Shown: positions 1 to 5,975 of the stretch, piece after piece
Layout of the letters: every line of letters begins with the position of its first letter
How positions within the stretch are numbered: position 1 is the first letter of the stretch
Origin: Bacteroidota bacterium
Lineage (GTDB): Bacteria; Bacteroidota; Bacteroidia; UBA7662
Assembly (NCBI GenBank): GCA_016868485.1
Contig: VGGT01000064.1
Location: 1-8,543 of the forward strand
DNA: 8,543 bases
Direction: 5' to 3'
The notes under the pieces: model-generated
The model's database searches: none
The model's input: only the letters and a program-made list of their open reading frames with translations
What the model was told of the DNA's origin: nothing
Program-made: the position numbers and the translations under genes

Positions 1-1
1 T

Positions 2-838
2 TTTACCCAGAAAACGGAGCTGAATTTTGCGCGCACGACCTGGTTGAGTGGTAGTGATGTGTATGTTAATGGTTTTGGTTTGGCTCAGCGCATCAATGAG
101 TCGAGTGTTCTTGGGGTATCCGTGATGTCGCTCGATGTGGGTGTCATTGATGTCACTGATGAATCAACCCCTGATGGTGGACTTGGCACTTTCAAGCCTA
201 CTTTTTCAAATATAGGGTTGTCTTATGCGAAGTCATTTTCTGATCGGATCCATGGAGGTGTTACCCTTCGAATCATATCTCAGAGCACGTCGGCGGTGTC
301 TGCGCAAGGCGTGGCTTTCGATGCGGGGATCCAATATGTTTCTGGACGAAAGGAAGAAATGAAATTCGGCATAGCCCTCCGAAACGTGGGCACCCCTATG
401 GTTTTTGGTGGTGATGGTTTATCCGCACGCGGCACCATGCAAGGCAGTACGGTCCCCCTTACCTTGAGCCAGCGTTCTCAGGGCTTTGAATTGCCTTCCT
501 TAATGAACATTGGTGCGTCTTACGACATTTACCTGACCGACGACGACAATTACCGCCTAACGCTTGCAGGCAATTTTACGTCTAATTCGTTCACCAATGA
601 CCAATATGGCTTTGGTGCAGAATTGAGTTTCAAGAATATCATCGCCGTTCGTACGGGTTATCAGGTGGAGGACAAGCTCACCGATGAGTCATTGATTCAA
701 AATGTGTATACGGGCATGAATTACGGCATTTCAATCGACGCCCCCAGTGGTAAAAGTCGCTTTGGCTTCGACTACGCTTACCGGGCCAGCAATCCATTCA
801 GCGGCACCCACGTTATTGGTGTGCGTTACGGATTGTAA
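2..838 (+). CDS. PorV/PorQ-family outer-membrane beta-barrel protein, 5' partial
   Basis: This is the C-terminal 278 codons of an outer-membrane protein; the frame is open to the left edge, so the true start and signal peptide lie outside the window. The TTG at 44 is internal, because the residues before it (TELNFARTTW) continue the family pattern. The visible protein has alternating polar and hydrophobic strands with short turns, such as FSNIGLSYAKSF, GVTLRIISQST, FDAGIQYVSG and FGFDYAYRAS, and it closes with a final strand GVRYGL. This resembles the PorV/PorQ (FadL-like barrel) group of Bacteroidota. PorV itself shuttles type IX secretion cargo to the sortase PorU at the outer membrane, but the family has many paralogues of unknown role, so I give no symbol. 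The last residue is Leu, not the Phe common in barrel proteins. A terminator follows directly, so it ends its transcription unit. The barrel call is firm; the exact subfamily is not. Confidence 0.72.
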   Translation, partial: FTQKTELNFARTTWLSGSDVYVNGFGLAQRINESSVLGVSVMSLDVGVIDVTDESTPDGGLGTFKPTFSNIGLSYAKSFSDRIHGGVTLRIISQSTSAVSAQGVAFDAGIQYVSGRKEEMKFGIALRNVGTPMVFGGDGLSARGTMQGSTVPLTLSQRSQGFELPSLMNIGASYDIYLTDDDNYRLTLAGNFTSNSFTNDQYGFGAELSFKNIIAVRTGYQVEDKLTDESLIQNVYTGMNYGISIDAPSGKSRFGFDYAYRASNPFSGTHVIGVRYGL

Positions 839-862
839 GGAATTTTTAATAATTTTACATGT

Positions 863-894
863 GAACGCCCCAATACGGGGCGTTCCTTTGTTTT
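863..894 (+). terminator. Rho-independent terminator after the barrel gene
   Basis: A perfect 9-bp GC-rich stem (GAACGCCCC / GGGGCGTTC) with a 5-nt AATAC loop is followed by the T-rich run CTTTGTTTT. It lies 24 nt after the barrel stop and 14 nt before the greA start, so it separates the two transcription units. The promoter for greA would then have to overlap or lie close to this hairpin, or greA depends on read-through. Confidence 0.88.
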
Positions 895-908
895 AATAGT
901 CTGAGTTC

Positions 909-1382
909 ATGAGCGAAACATCATATTTTACACAATCCGGTCTCGATAAGTTAAAGGATGAGTTAACCGATTTGAAAACGCGTGGGAGGGCCGAGATGGC
1001 CAAAGCGATTCAAGAAGCGCGCGACAAAGGTGACCTTTCTGAGAATGCAGAATACGACGCGGCTAAGGATGCCCAAGGACTTCTGGAAATGCGCATTGCT
1101 AAGTTGGAAAATGTTTTGGCAAGTGCCCGTGTATTGGACGAGCGTTCCATTGATTTGTCGCGCGTTCAAGTATTGACAAAAGTGAAGATTCGGAACTTGG
1201 CCAACAATGCTGAAATGACATACAACATCGTCTCTGAGAAGGAAGCGGATTTAAAAGCGGGCAAGATTTCCAGTACTTCACCCATTGGCAAAGGACTTGT
1301 GGGTAAAGCGAAGGGAGAGATAGCAGAAATCCAGGTGCCATCAGGGATCATGAGATTTGAAATATTGGATATCAATATTTAA
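909..1382 (+). CDS. greA: Transcription elongation factor GreA
   Basis: GreA enters the secondary channel of RNA polymerase and stimulates cleavage of backtracked transcripts, rescuing arrested complexes. The 157-residue product has the usual family length. Residues about 1-75 form the N-terminal antiparallel coiled coil, with the signature GDLSENAEYDAAKDAQ at 41-56. Its tip acidic residues D42 and E45 match the catalytic D41/E44 of the E. coli protein. Residues about 80-157 form the FKBP-like C-terminal domain with the second signature STSPIGKGLVGKAKGE (122-137). The ATG at 909 gives the standard GreA N-terminus; there is no recognisable Shine-Dalgarno sequence, as is usual in Bacteroidota. 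The HIT gene starts 4 nt after its stop, so the two are almost certainly co-transcribed. Confidence 0.97.
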   Translation: MSETSYFTQSGLDKLKDELTDLKTRGRAEMAKAIQEARDKGDLSENAEYDAAKDAQGLLEMRIAKLENVLASARVLDERSIDLSRVQVLTKVKIRNLANNAEMTYNIVSEKEADLKAGKISSTSPIGKGLVGKAKGEIAEIQVPSGIMRFEILDINI

Positions 1383-1386
1383 TGGT

Positions 1387-1797
1387 ATGCCCACACTTTT
1401 TTCACGCATCATCAAAGGAGAAATTCCTTGTCATTTTATTGCAGAGAATGATCGTTTTTTCGCTTTTCTTGATATCCAACCCCTTACAATGGGTCATGTG
1501 CTGGTTGTCCCCAAGGTGGAGGCCGACTATGTGTTTGATCTGGATACTGATACCTATACGGGTTTGTTTGAATTTGCGCGGTTGGTTGCCCCTGCCATTG
1601 AAGCAGTTATTCCTTGCAAGCGAATTGGACTGGCAATCGTAGGATTAGAAGTCCCCCATGTGCATATTCACCTGATTCCGATGAATCAAGGAAGTGATAT
1701 GGATTTTGGCAAACGGAAACTTAATCCGTCGTCTAATGATTTGGCCAGTACGGCTGAGACAATTAGAGCACAGTTTTTGAAGTTAACGGCATCTTAA
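1387..1797 (+). CDS. HIT-family (histidine triad) nucleotide hydrolase
   Basis: A 136-residue HIT protein of the Hint branch, which typically hydrolyses adenosine phosphoramidates, aminoacyl-AMP or related nucleotides in the cytoplasm. The triad HVHIHLIP is at residues 91-98 (H91, H93, H95), with H93 the expected nucleophile. The upstream conserved parts are also present: FSRIIKGEIPCHFIAEND near the N-terminus, FLDIQPLTMGHVLVVPK around 27-43 and GLEVP just before the triad. The frame is open further upstream into greA, but ATG 1387 gives the standard MPTLFSRII start; the ATG at 1382, which overlaps the greA stop, is out of frame. It lies 4 nt after greA, as part of the same operon. Its stop overlaps the ruvC stop on the other strand. 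The cellular substrate cannot be told from sequence. Confidence 0.93.
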   Translation: MPTLFSRIIKGEIPCHFIAENDRFFAFLDIQPLTMGHVLVVPKVEADYVFDLDTDTYTGLFEFARLVAPAIEAVIPCKRIGLAIVGLEVPHVHIHLIPMNQGSDMDFGKRKLNPSSNDLASTAETIRAQFLKLTAS

Positions 1798-2348
1798 CCG
1801 CCTTTTACCCGATTCGGATTGTTTTTGATAAAGGAGGACCAGTTTGTTGGGCCTGAGCGCGATGCAGCGCCCTTACGCAATCCGAAGGCATGACAAAGTG
1901 ATACGGCAACGGCATCGGTGGCGTCGGTAGGTAAATGATCGGTGATCGAATTCTTGAGTAAAATGGGCAACATCGCGGCGACTTGTTCCTTTCCCGCATT
2001 GCCGTTGCCCGTGATGGCTTGTTTTACCCTACGCGGGGCATATTCAAATACCGGAATATCCAATTGCAGTGCAGCCGCTATTACTACCCCCTGAGCTCTT
2101 CCGAGCTTCAGGGTACTTTGAATATTCTTTCCATAAAATGGTGCTTCGATGGCCATCGCTTCAGGACGATGAAGGCGCATGAATGCCATGGCCGAATGAA
2201 GGATGTGTTTCAGTCGGTCTGCTGAATCTTCCTCTACGCTTTTCCAAATGCCCGCTTCCAAGAGCTCATGATCAGAGCCGGAGCATCGAATGAGCCCATA
2301 GCCCGTAACACGCGACCCAGGGTCGATGCCCAAAATTAGTGTTTCCAC
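1794..2348 (-). CDS. ruvC: Crossover junction endodeoxyribonuclease RuvC
   Basis: RuvC is a dimeric resolvase that cuts Holliday junctions, working with the RuvAB branch-migration motor. The 184-residue product has all four acidic metal ligands of the RNase H-like fold: D9 in LGIDPGSRVTGYG, E68 in AIEAPFYGKN, and D142 and D145 in TDATDAVAVSLCHAF. The spacing matches E. coli D7/E66/D138/D141. The motif LKLGRAQGV (80-88) and FEYAPRRVKQ (101-110) are also typical. I chose the GTG at 2348, two codons before the usual LILGIDPG core. The open frame extends to an ATG at 2414, but that adds 22 hydrophobic, Trp-rich residues with no counterpart in RuvC. It is a single gene, convergent with the HIT gene and divergent from the ABC permease; ruvA and ruvB are not in the window. 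Confidence 0.96.
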   Translation of the reverse strand: METLILGIDPGSRVTGYGLIRCSGSDHELLEAGIWKSVEEDSADRLKHILHSAMAFMRLHRPEAMAIEAPFYGKNIQSTLKLGRAQGVVIAAALQLDIPVFEYAPRRVKQAITGNGNAGKEQVAAMLPILLKNSITDHLPTDATDAVAVSLCHAFGLRKGAASRSGPTNWSSFIKNNPNRVKGG

Positions 2349-2386
2349 CAGCCAGAAAATTGACCAGAAAAATGAAAGTACATGCA

Positions 2387-2394
2387 CAAATATA
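2387..2394 (-). promoter_or_regulatory. Possible Bacteroidota -7 promoter box for ruvC
   Basis: On the minus strand this reads TATATTTG, an exact match to the TAnnTTTG -7 element used by the primary sigma factor of Bacteroidota. It lies about 39 nt upstream of the chosen ruvC GTG, leaving a short leader. No convincing -33 TTG box sits at the right distance, so the call rests on the -7 match and the position alone. Its location inside the longer open frame also supports the GTG at 2348 over the upstream ATG as the ruvC start. Confidence 0.4.
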
Positions 2395-2468
2395 GAGCGA
2401 ATGCAAGGCCACATCCCCTAAATTGCAAGCGCATCGGGTCGTTGATTTTGCTGATGCGGTCAGGAATA

Positions 2469-2480
2469 GACCTTAAGGTC
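2469..2480. repeat. 12-bp perfect palindrome in the ruvC/permease divergent region
   Basis: GACCTTAAGGTC is a perfect 12-bp palindrome, 51 nt before the permease ATG and within the 182-bp divergent intergenic region (2349-2530). Its size and place fit an operator for a dimeric regulator, but no second copy was noticed nearby and no regulator gene is in the window. Apart from this and the possible ruvC promoter I see nothing else in the intergenic region. Confidence 0.35.
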
Positions 2481-2530
2481 CTCACTGCGCTGATCTTAAA
2501 CCCTCGGAACCCACACACCGTGTCAAAGAA

Positions 2531-3667
2531 ATGCAAAATATGTTCTTGAAAATGCGATTATGGCAAATCATAGGACGATTGTCTGTTGCATCGCGCTTGA
2601 GCCTTTGGATATTATTCGCCCTTGGATTATTGTCGGTTATGGCTCCATGGGTTTCACCGGATTCAACCCCTGAGGCCAATCGACAAGATGTGCGCATCCG
2701 AACCCTTAAGCCGGCCCAATCGGTTGATTTTCTGATAGAATCGCGTTCGTCTGATGAAACGCGAAAGTCTGAAGAATCGCGTTCGTCTGAAGAATCGCGT
2801 TCGTCTGATGAATCGCGTTCGTCTGGGGAATCGCGTTCGTCTGAAGAATCGCGTTTGAGCCAAAGTCGAATTCCTCTAAGCTGGTATGAGCCCAACCAAA
2901 ACGGTTTTCGCTATGTAGTCTGGGACCAGCCTTATGACACTTTAAGTGTATCTCCATCAGCAGGCCACAGCATTTCTATTGAATCCCAGACATTTTGGTT
3001 CGGTACAGATTTAATGGGTCGCGATTTATTGAGCCGTCTGCTCCTGGGGATGCGGAGCACATTAAAAATCGGCGTGTTTGCCGTATTGGTGAGTCTATTG
3101 GTCGGGATTTCCATAGGAATGCTGGCCGGTTATTTTGGGGGAAAGGTCGACCAAATCCTGACTTGGCTCATGCAAGTGGTGTGGTCGGTGCCCTCGATAA
3201 TGCTGGTCATCGCTTTTTCTCTCGCATTGGGCAGAGGCGCTTGGCAGGTCTATCTCGCAGTAGGTCTTACATTATGGGTAGATGTGGCACGCTTGGTTCG
3301 GGGTGAGGCTCGTCGGCTGCGTGAACAGGAATTTGTGCAAGCTGCCCAGGTGTTGGGGTATAGTTCAATTCGGATCATGATGCATCATCTTCTGCCCAAT
3401 ATGCTCGGCCCCATACTCATAATGGCCGCAGCGCAATTTGCCAGTGCCATCTTGGTGGAGTCCGGCCTCAGCTTCTTGGGCCTGGGTATTCAACCGCCTG
3501 CGCCGAGTCTGGGGATGATGATTCGCGAGCATTATCCCTATATTCTGACGCGATCCGCGTGGTTAGCCATCGCGCCAGGCGTTGTCATTTCATTGATGGT
3601 GTTGACCTGCAACTTGCTCAGCACAGGAATGAGCGACCTGTTAGGAAGAGTCGAGAAAAAATCTTAA
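2531..3667 (+). CDS. ABC transporter permease, DppC/OppC type (peptide/nickel family)
   Basis: An inner-membrane permease of the binding-protein-dependent peptide/opine/nickel ABC importer class, 378 residues. Residues about 22-41 form the first membrane segment, ending MAPWVSPD. A long periplasmic loop (about 42-155) follows, then the family signature FGTDLMGRDLLSRLLLG (157-173), further membrane segments, the ATPase-contacting EAA-like loop QAAQVLGYSSIRIMMHHLLP (270-289, with Gln in place of the usual first Glu), and the highly typical SGLSFLGLGIQPPAPSLG (311-328). The loop carries an 18-bp tandem repeat (residues 70-110), making it far longer than in standard DppC. ATG 2531, with AAAGAA just before it, gives a positively charged N-terminus; ATGs at 2540 and 2549 are alternatives. 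No partner permease, ATPase or binding protein is in the window, so the substrate is unknown. The phosphatase gene follows after 9 nt, probably in the same operon. Confidence 0.93.
   Translation: MQNMFLKMRLWQIIGRLSVASRLSLWILFALGLLSVMAPWVSPDSTPEANRQDVRIRTLKPAQSVDFLIESRSSDETRKSEESRSSEESRSSDESRSSGESRSSEESRLSQSRIPLSWYEPNQNGFRYVVWDQPYDTLSVSPSAGHSISIESQTFWFGTDLMGRDLLSRLLLGMRSTLKIGVFAVLVSLLVGISIGMLAGYFGGKVDQILTWLMQVVWSVPSIMLVIAFSLALGRGAWQVYLAVGLTLWVDVARLVRGEARRLREQEFVQAAQVLGYSSIRIMMHHLLPNMLGPILIMAAAQFASAILVESGLSFLGLGIQPPAPSLGMMIREHYPYILTRSAWLAIAPGVVISLMVLTCNLLSTGMSDLLGRVEKKS
2738..2860 (+). repeat. 18-bp in-frame tandem repeat, about 6.8 copies
   Basis: The unit GAATCGCGTTCGTCTGAN is repeated head to tail starting at 2738, 2756, 2774, 2792, 2810, 2828 and 2846, the last copy being partial. 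Copies 1, 3, 4, 5 and 6 are identical over their first 15 bases; copy 2 (2756-2773) and the last copy have diverged. Each unit encodes six residues (ESRSSD, ESRSSE or ESRSSG), so residues 70-110 of the permease are a Ser/Arg/Glu-rich low-complexity stretch, predicted to lie in the periplasm just after the first membrane segment. Because the unit is a multiple of three, copy-number change would leave the reading frame intact. It also keeps several shadow frames open on the opposite strand. Confidence 0.95.
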
Positions 3668-3676
3668 GTTGCCTTG

Positions 3677-4546
3677 ATGAATGTGGATCCACTGGATGTG
3701 TCTAAATTAGGTGACTATACCCCTACACGGGTCACAGCGCTTCGGCATCAGGTCGAAATACTCAACCGGCAACTGGAGCGAATGCTCGAGAACCGATTGG
3801 TGCAAGAACGGATGAAGCAGGAATTGTCGCTGGCGTCGCAGGTTCAGGGATTCCTCATCCCGGATCAACTACCGAATACTGCGAGCCTATCCATGTCGGC
3901 CATTTACGTGCCCCACCATGATGTTGGCGGCGATTACTATGATGTTGTAGAAATGGCACCCGGCAAATGGTTGTTTTGTGTGGCCGACGTGGCCGGAAAA
4001 GGGGTTTCGGCGGCCTTGCTGATGGCCCATTTGCAGGCCAGTATGAGAGCGCTCGCAAGGGCCTACACAGATCTAAACAACTTGGTACGCGACATCAATG
4101 AGTTATTGGGACATGCCACCCGTTCGGAACGTTTTGTGACCTTGTTTTTGGGCACTTTAGACGAGCGAAGTGGCGAATTAGCGTATGTGTGCGCGGGCCA
4201 TATCCCGGCTATTCGTTTTGGAGCTGGGCGCCATGAATACCTTGATCAGGGTACGACCTTGTTGGGGATGTTTCAGCCATTGCCCTTCATGGAGTTGGGT
4301 AGATGTGTTTTGGAGCCAGGCGATGTGCTGATGATCTGTACGGATGGAGTCGTAGAGGCTCAAGGCGACCGTAAAGAGCCCTTTGGATTGGATCGACTGC
4401 TAGAACGCATGGACGAAACAACGGATTTAAGTCCAGATGTGTTGAACAGTAGACTACTCGATCGGTTGATTGCCCATCGGGGCGGCTGGAATTTTGCCGA
4501 CGATTTGACCCTGCTCACCATTCGGTATACTGGGGGGGGTGCCTAA
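3677..4546 (+). CDS. PP2C-type serine/threonine phosphatase, SpoIIE/RsbU family
   Basis: A 289-residue cytoplasmic metal-dependent phosphatase. Residues about 20-57 form a predicted coiled coil (ALRHQVEILNRQLERMLENR), leading into the SpoIIE/PP2C domain from about 58 to the end. Metal-binding motifs are DVGGDYYD (82-89), VADVAGKGVSAALLMA (102-117), CTDGVVEA (221-228) and the final Asp pair in FADDLTLLTIRY (273-284). CAGHIPAI (172-179) is also typical. Family members such as RsbU and SpoIIE dephosphorylate anti-sigma-factor antagonists in partner-switching pathways; there is no sensor domain here beyond the coiled coil, and no antagonist or kinase gene is in view. ATG 3677 is chosen over the in-frame TTG at 3674. 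It lies 9 nt after the permease, so a shared transcript is likely. Its last 93 nt overlap the convergent O-antigen ligase-type gene, and its C-terminal Gly-Gly-Gly comes from an 8-G tract at 4532-4539. Confidence 0.94.
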   Translation: MNVDPLDVSKLGDYTPTRVTALRHQVEILNRQLERMLENRLVQERMKQELSLASQVQGFLIPDQLPNTASLSMSAIYVPHHDVGGDYYDVVEMAPGKWLFCVADVAGKGVSAALLMAHLQASMRALARAYTDLNNLVRDINELLGHATRSERFVTLFLGTLDERSGELAYVCAGHIPAIRFGAGRHEYLDQGTTLLGMFQPLPFMELGRCVLEPGDVLMICTDGVVEAQGDRKEPFGLDRLLERMDETTDLSPDVLNSRLLDRLIAHRGGWNFADDLTLLTIRYTGGGA

Positions 4547-5962
4547 GGCTTTTGCGGGATGATAGACTTCTAATCCGACCATCATGGCCATGAATCCCCA
4601 AAACAAGACGGTCGTTTTGTCGAAGTCGAGATAATTGTTCAGCGCACCGTGCGTGAGATAGGTCACCATACCCAGTAATGCCATCAGGCAGGTGTAGCGG
4701 AGAAATTCATCGGACTGTAAACGGAAGTACCGCATCCCCCTTTGGATGCTGAATGAAATCAGCAAAAGAAACAATCCCATGCCTGGAAGGCCCATTTCCA
4801 CCAGGGGGTTAAAATATTCGCTGTGAATTCCCCCGACGTCGGCTTGATTGGTGCTGATGATGGTCTTCTCACCGGGCTTTTGAAAGGGAGCATATTGAAA
4901 CATATAGGTACCAGGCCCCCAGCCCATCAAGGGTCGCTCTTGAAACATCCTGAATCCACTGGTCCAACGATTCAACCGCTCCAAATTAGAGGCATCCGTG
5001 CGAACGTTGGATATCGAGCGAAGGTGTTTGCTCAGGTCATCATGCGAATCCGTTTTGTTGCGCATCAATTTCATCGTGATGTCGGTTTGAAACACAAAAA
5101 ACAGGGCAACCAACACACCGGCTAAGCCCATGAGCATGCGGAATCGCAGGCCCAAGCGCAGTAAAATATAAAATACCAAGGCGGCAGCCGTGCCCAACCA
5201 GGCGGCCCTTGTATAGCTGAGAATCAGCCCCGCTAAAAAAACAACGAATAAAATAGAAATGGGCAGCAGCAGCGATCGTTTGTTGAGAAACAGCTTCGAC
5301 TGCAGCATATAGATGGCCAGCGCGGGAATGAAAAAGGCGACCATAGCGCCGTAGATGCCGTGGTTGATGACGAAGGGTTCGCTTGCCCAATAGGATGCCT
5401 GTTTGGTGAAGCCGAAAGTACTGTGGCGAACAATACTCCATACGATGAGAAAGGTGAGCGGAAGGATGTAAAGCCAAATAAACTGATGGGGTTTGCTGCG
5501 GTTTTTGAAAATGAGCAGGGGTAAAAAGTAGAAGCCTACAACAAACCAAAGATTCGAGAGCAGAAATTTGAATGATACCAAAGGAATGGAGCTGTTGATC
5601 GAGCAGAGCAACATCCATCCCAAATAGGCCAATAGGCTGAGGGTTACCGGATGGCGAAAGACAGCGGGATCGTATCGTCCATCGATCATGAGTTTGAGGC
5701 CAAACCACAGCAGCAGGCCCATAAGAAGGGGTTCAGTGGGCAGAGAAATGGCAGCACCGAGGGGTTTTACATCAACCAAGATGCTGAGGGGTGTGCAAAA
5801 AACGACGCCCAGAACCACCCGGTCGGGGTATTGGAAAATGAGATAGCCGGCCCACAACGCGAGTGGAATCAGTGCGATGAGCCAAAGCTCGAGGGCCACA
5901 GCAGCTGCCATAAGCCCGACAAAGCTGAGCGATAAAAACCAAATGATGGGTCGGGCAAACAT
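4454..5962 (-). CDS. O-antigen ligase/polymerase-family (Wzy/WaaL-like) membrane protein
   Basis: A 502-residue polytopic inner-membrane protein with about ten or more hydrophobic segments. It fits the Wzy_C/O-antigen ligase superfamily, which transfers or polymerises lipid-linked glycans on the periplasmic side. Diagnostic parts are LSYTRAAWLG (248-257, with the conserved Arg at 252), then a large periplasmic loop containing NRWTSGFRMFQERPLMGWGPG (331-351), and HSEYFNPLVEMGLPG (380-394) with the conserved His at 380. Polymerase and ligase cannot be told apart by sequence alone. The protein starts at ATG 5962, 13 nt after the Wzz-type gene, as the last gene of the operon. Residues about 473-502 are Pro/Gly-rich, hydrophilic and not membrane-like; they are encoded entirely opposite the conserved end of the phosphatase gene, so this tail may be a recent extension. 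An 8-C tract lies in it at residues 475-477. Confidence 0.87.
   Translation of the reverse strand: MFARPIIWFLSLSFVGLMAAAVALELWLIALIPLALWAGYLIFQYPDRVVLGVVFCTPLSILVDVKPLGAAISLPTEPLLMGLLLWFGLKLMIDGRYDPAVFRHPVTLSLLAYLGWMLLCSINSSIPLVSFKFLLSNLWFVVGFYFLPLLIFKNRSKPHQFIWLYILPLTFLIVWSIVRHSTFGFTKQASYWASEPFVINHGIYGAMVAFFIPALAIYMLQSKLFLNKRSLLLPISILFVVFLAGLILSYTRAAWLGTAAALVFYILLRLGLRFRMLMGLAGVLVALFFVFQTDITMKLMRNKTDSHDDLSKHLRSISNVRTDASNLERLNRWTSGFRMFQERPLMGWGPGTYMFQYAPFQKPGEKTIISTNQADVGGIHSEYFNPLVEMGLPGMGLFLLLISFSIQRGMRYFRLQSDEFLRYTCLMALLGMVTYLTHGALNNYLDFDKTTVLFWGFMAMMVGLEVYHPAKALGTPPSIPNGEQGQIVGKIPAAPMGNQPIE
4532..4539. repeat. 8-G homopolymer read by two convergent genes
   Basis: Eight G in a row on the plus strand encode the Gly-Gly-Gly end of the phosphatase and, as eight C on the minus strand, the Thr-Pro-Pro of the ligase-type protein. 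A gain or loss of one base would alter both C-termini. With nine bases the ligase-type protein would stop at a TGA about seven codons further on; with seven the phosphatase would end in VPKAFAG. This is a natural slippage site and also a usual place for sequencing or assembly error. Confidence 0.85.
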
Positions 5963-5975
5963 GCTTGAGGGCGGT

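Noticed and set aside
1357..1386. HIT protein starting inside greA at ATG 1357
   Set aside because: The ten added residues are encoded by the end of greA in another frame; ATG 1387 gives the standard family N-terminus.
2349..2414. Longer ruvC starting at ATG 2414
   Set aside because: The extra 22 residues are Trp/Phe-rich, have no counterpart in RuvC, and overlap a plausible -7 promoter box.
2738..2860. Possible CRISPR-like array
   Set aside because: Units are directly abutting with no unique spacers and are only 18 bp, and they are translated in frame within a conserved protein.
2482..2957. Several open frames on the minus strand across the 18-bp repeat, encoding repeats such as SSDERD or QTNAIL
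   Set aside because: The repeat unit is a multiple of three and lacks stops in several frames, so these frames are a by-product. The plus frame carries a conserved permease domain on both sides.
5040..5708. 222-residue minus-strand open frame inside the ligase-type gene
   Set aside because: It is a shadow frame of the membrane protein; its composition is His/Cys/Gln-rich and not like any family I recognise.
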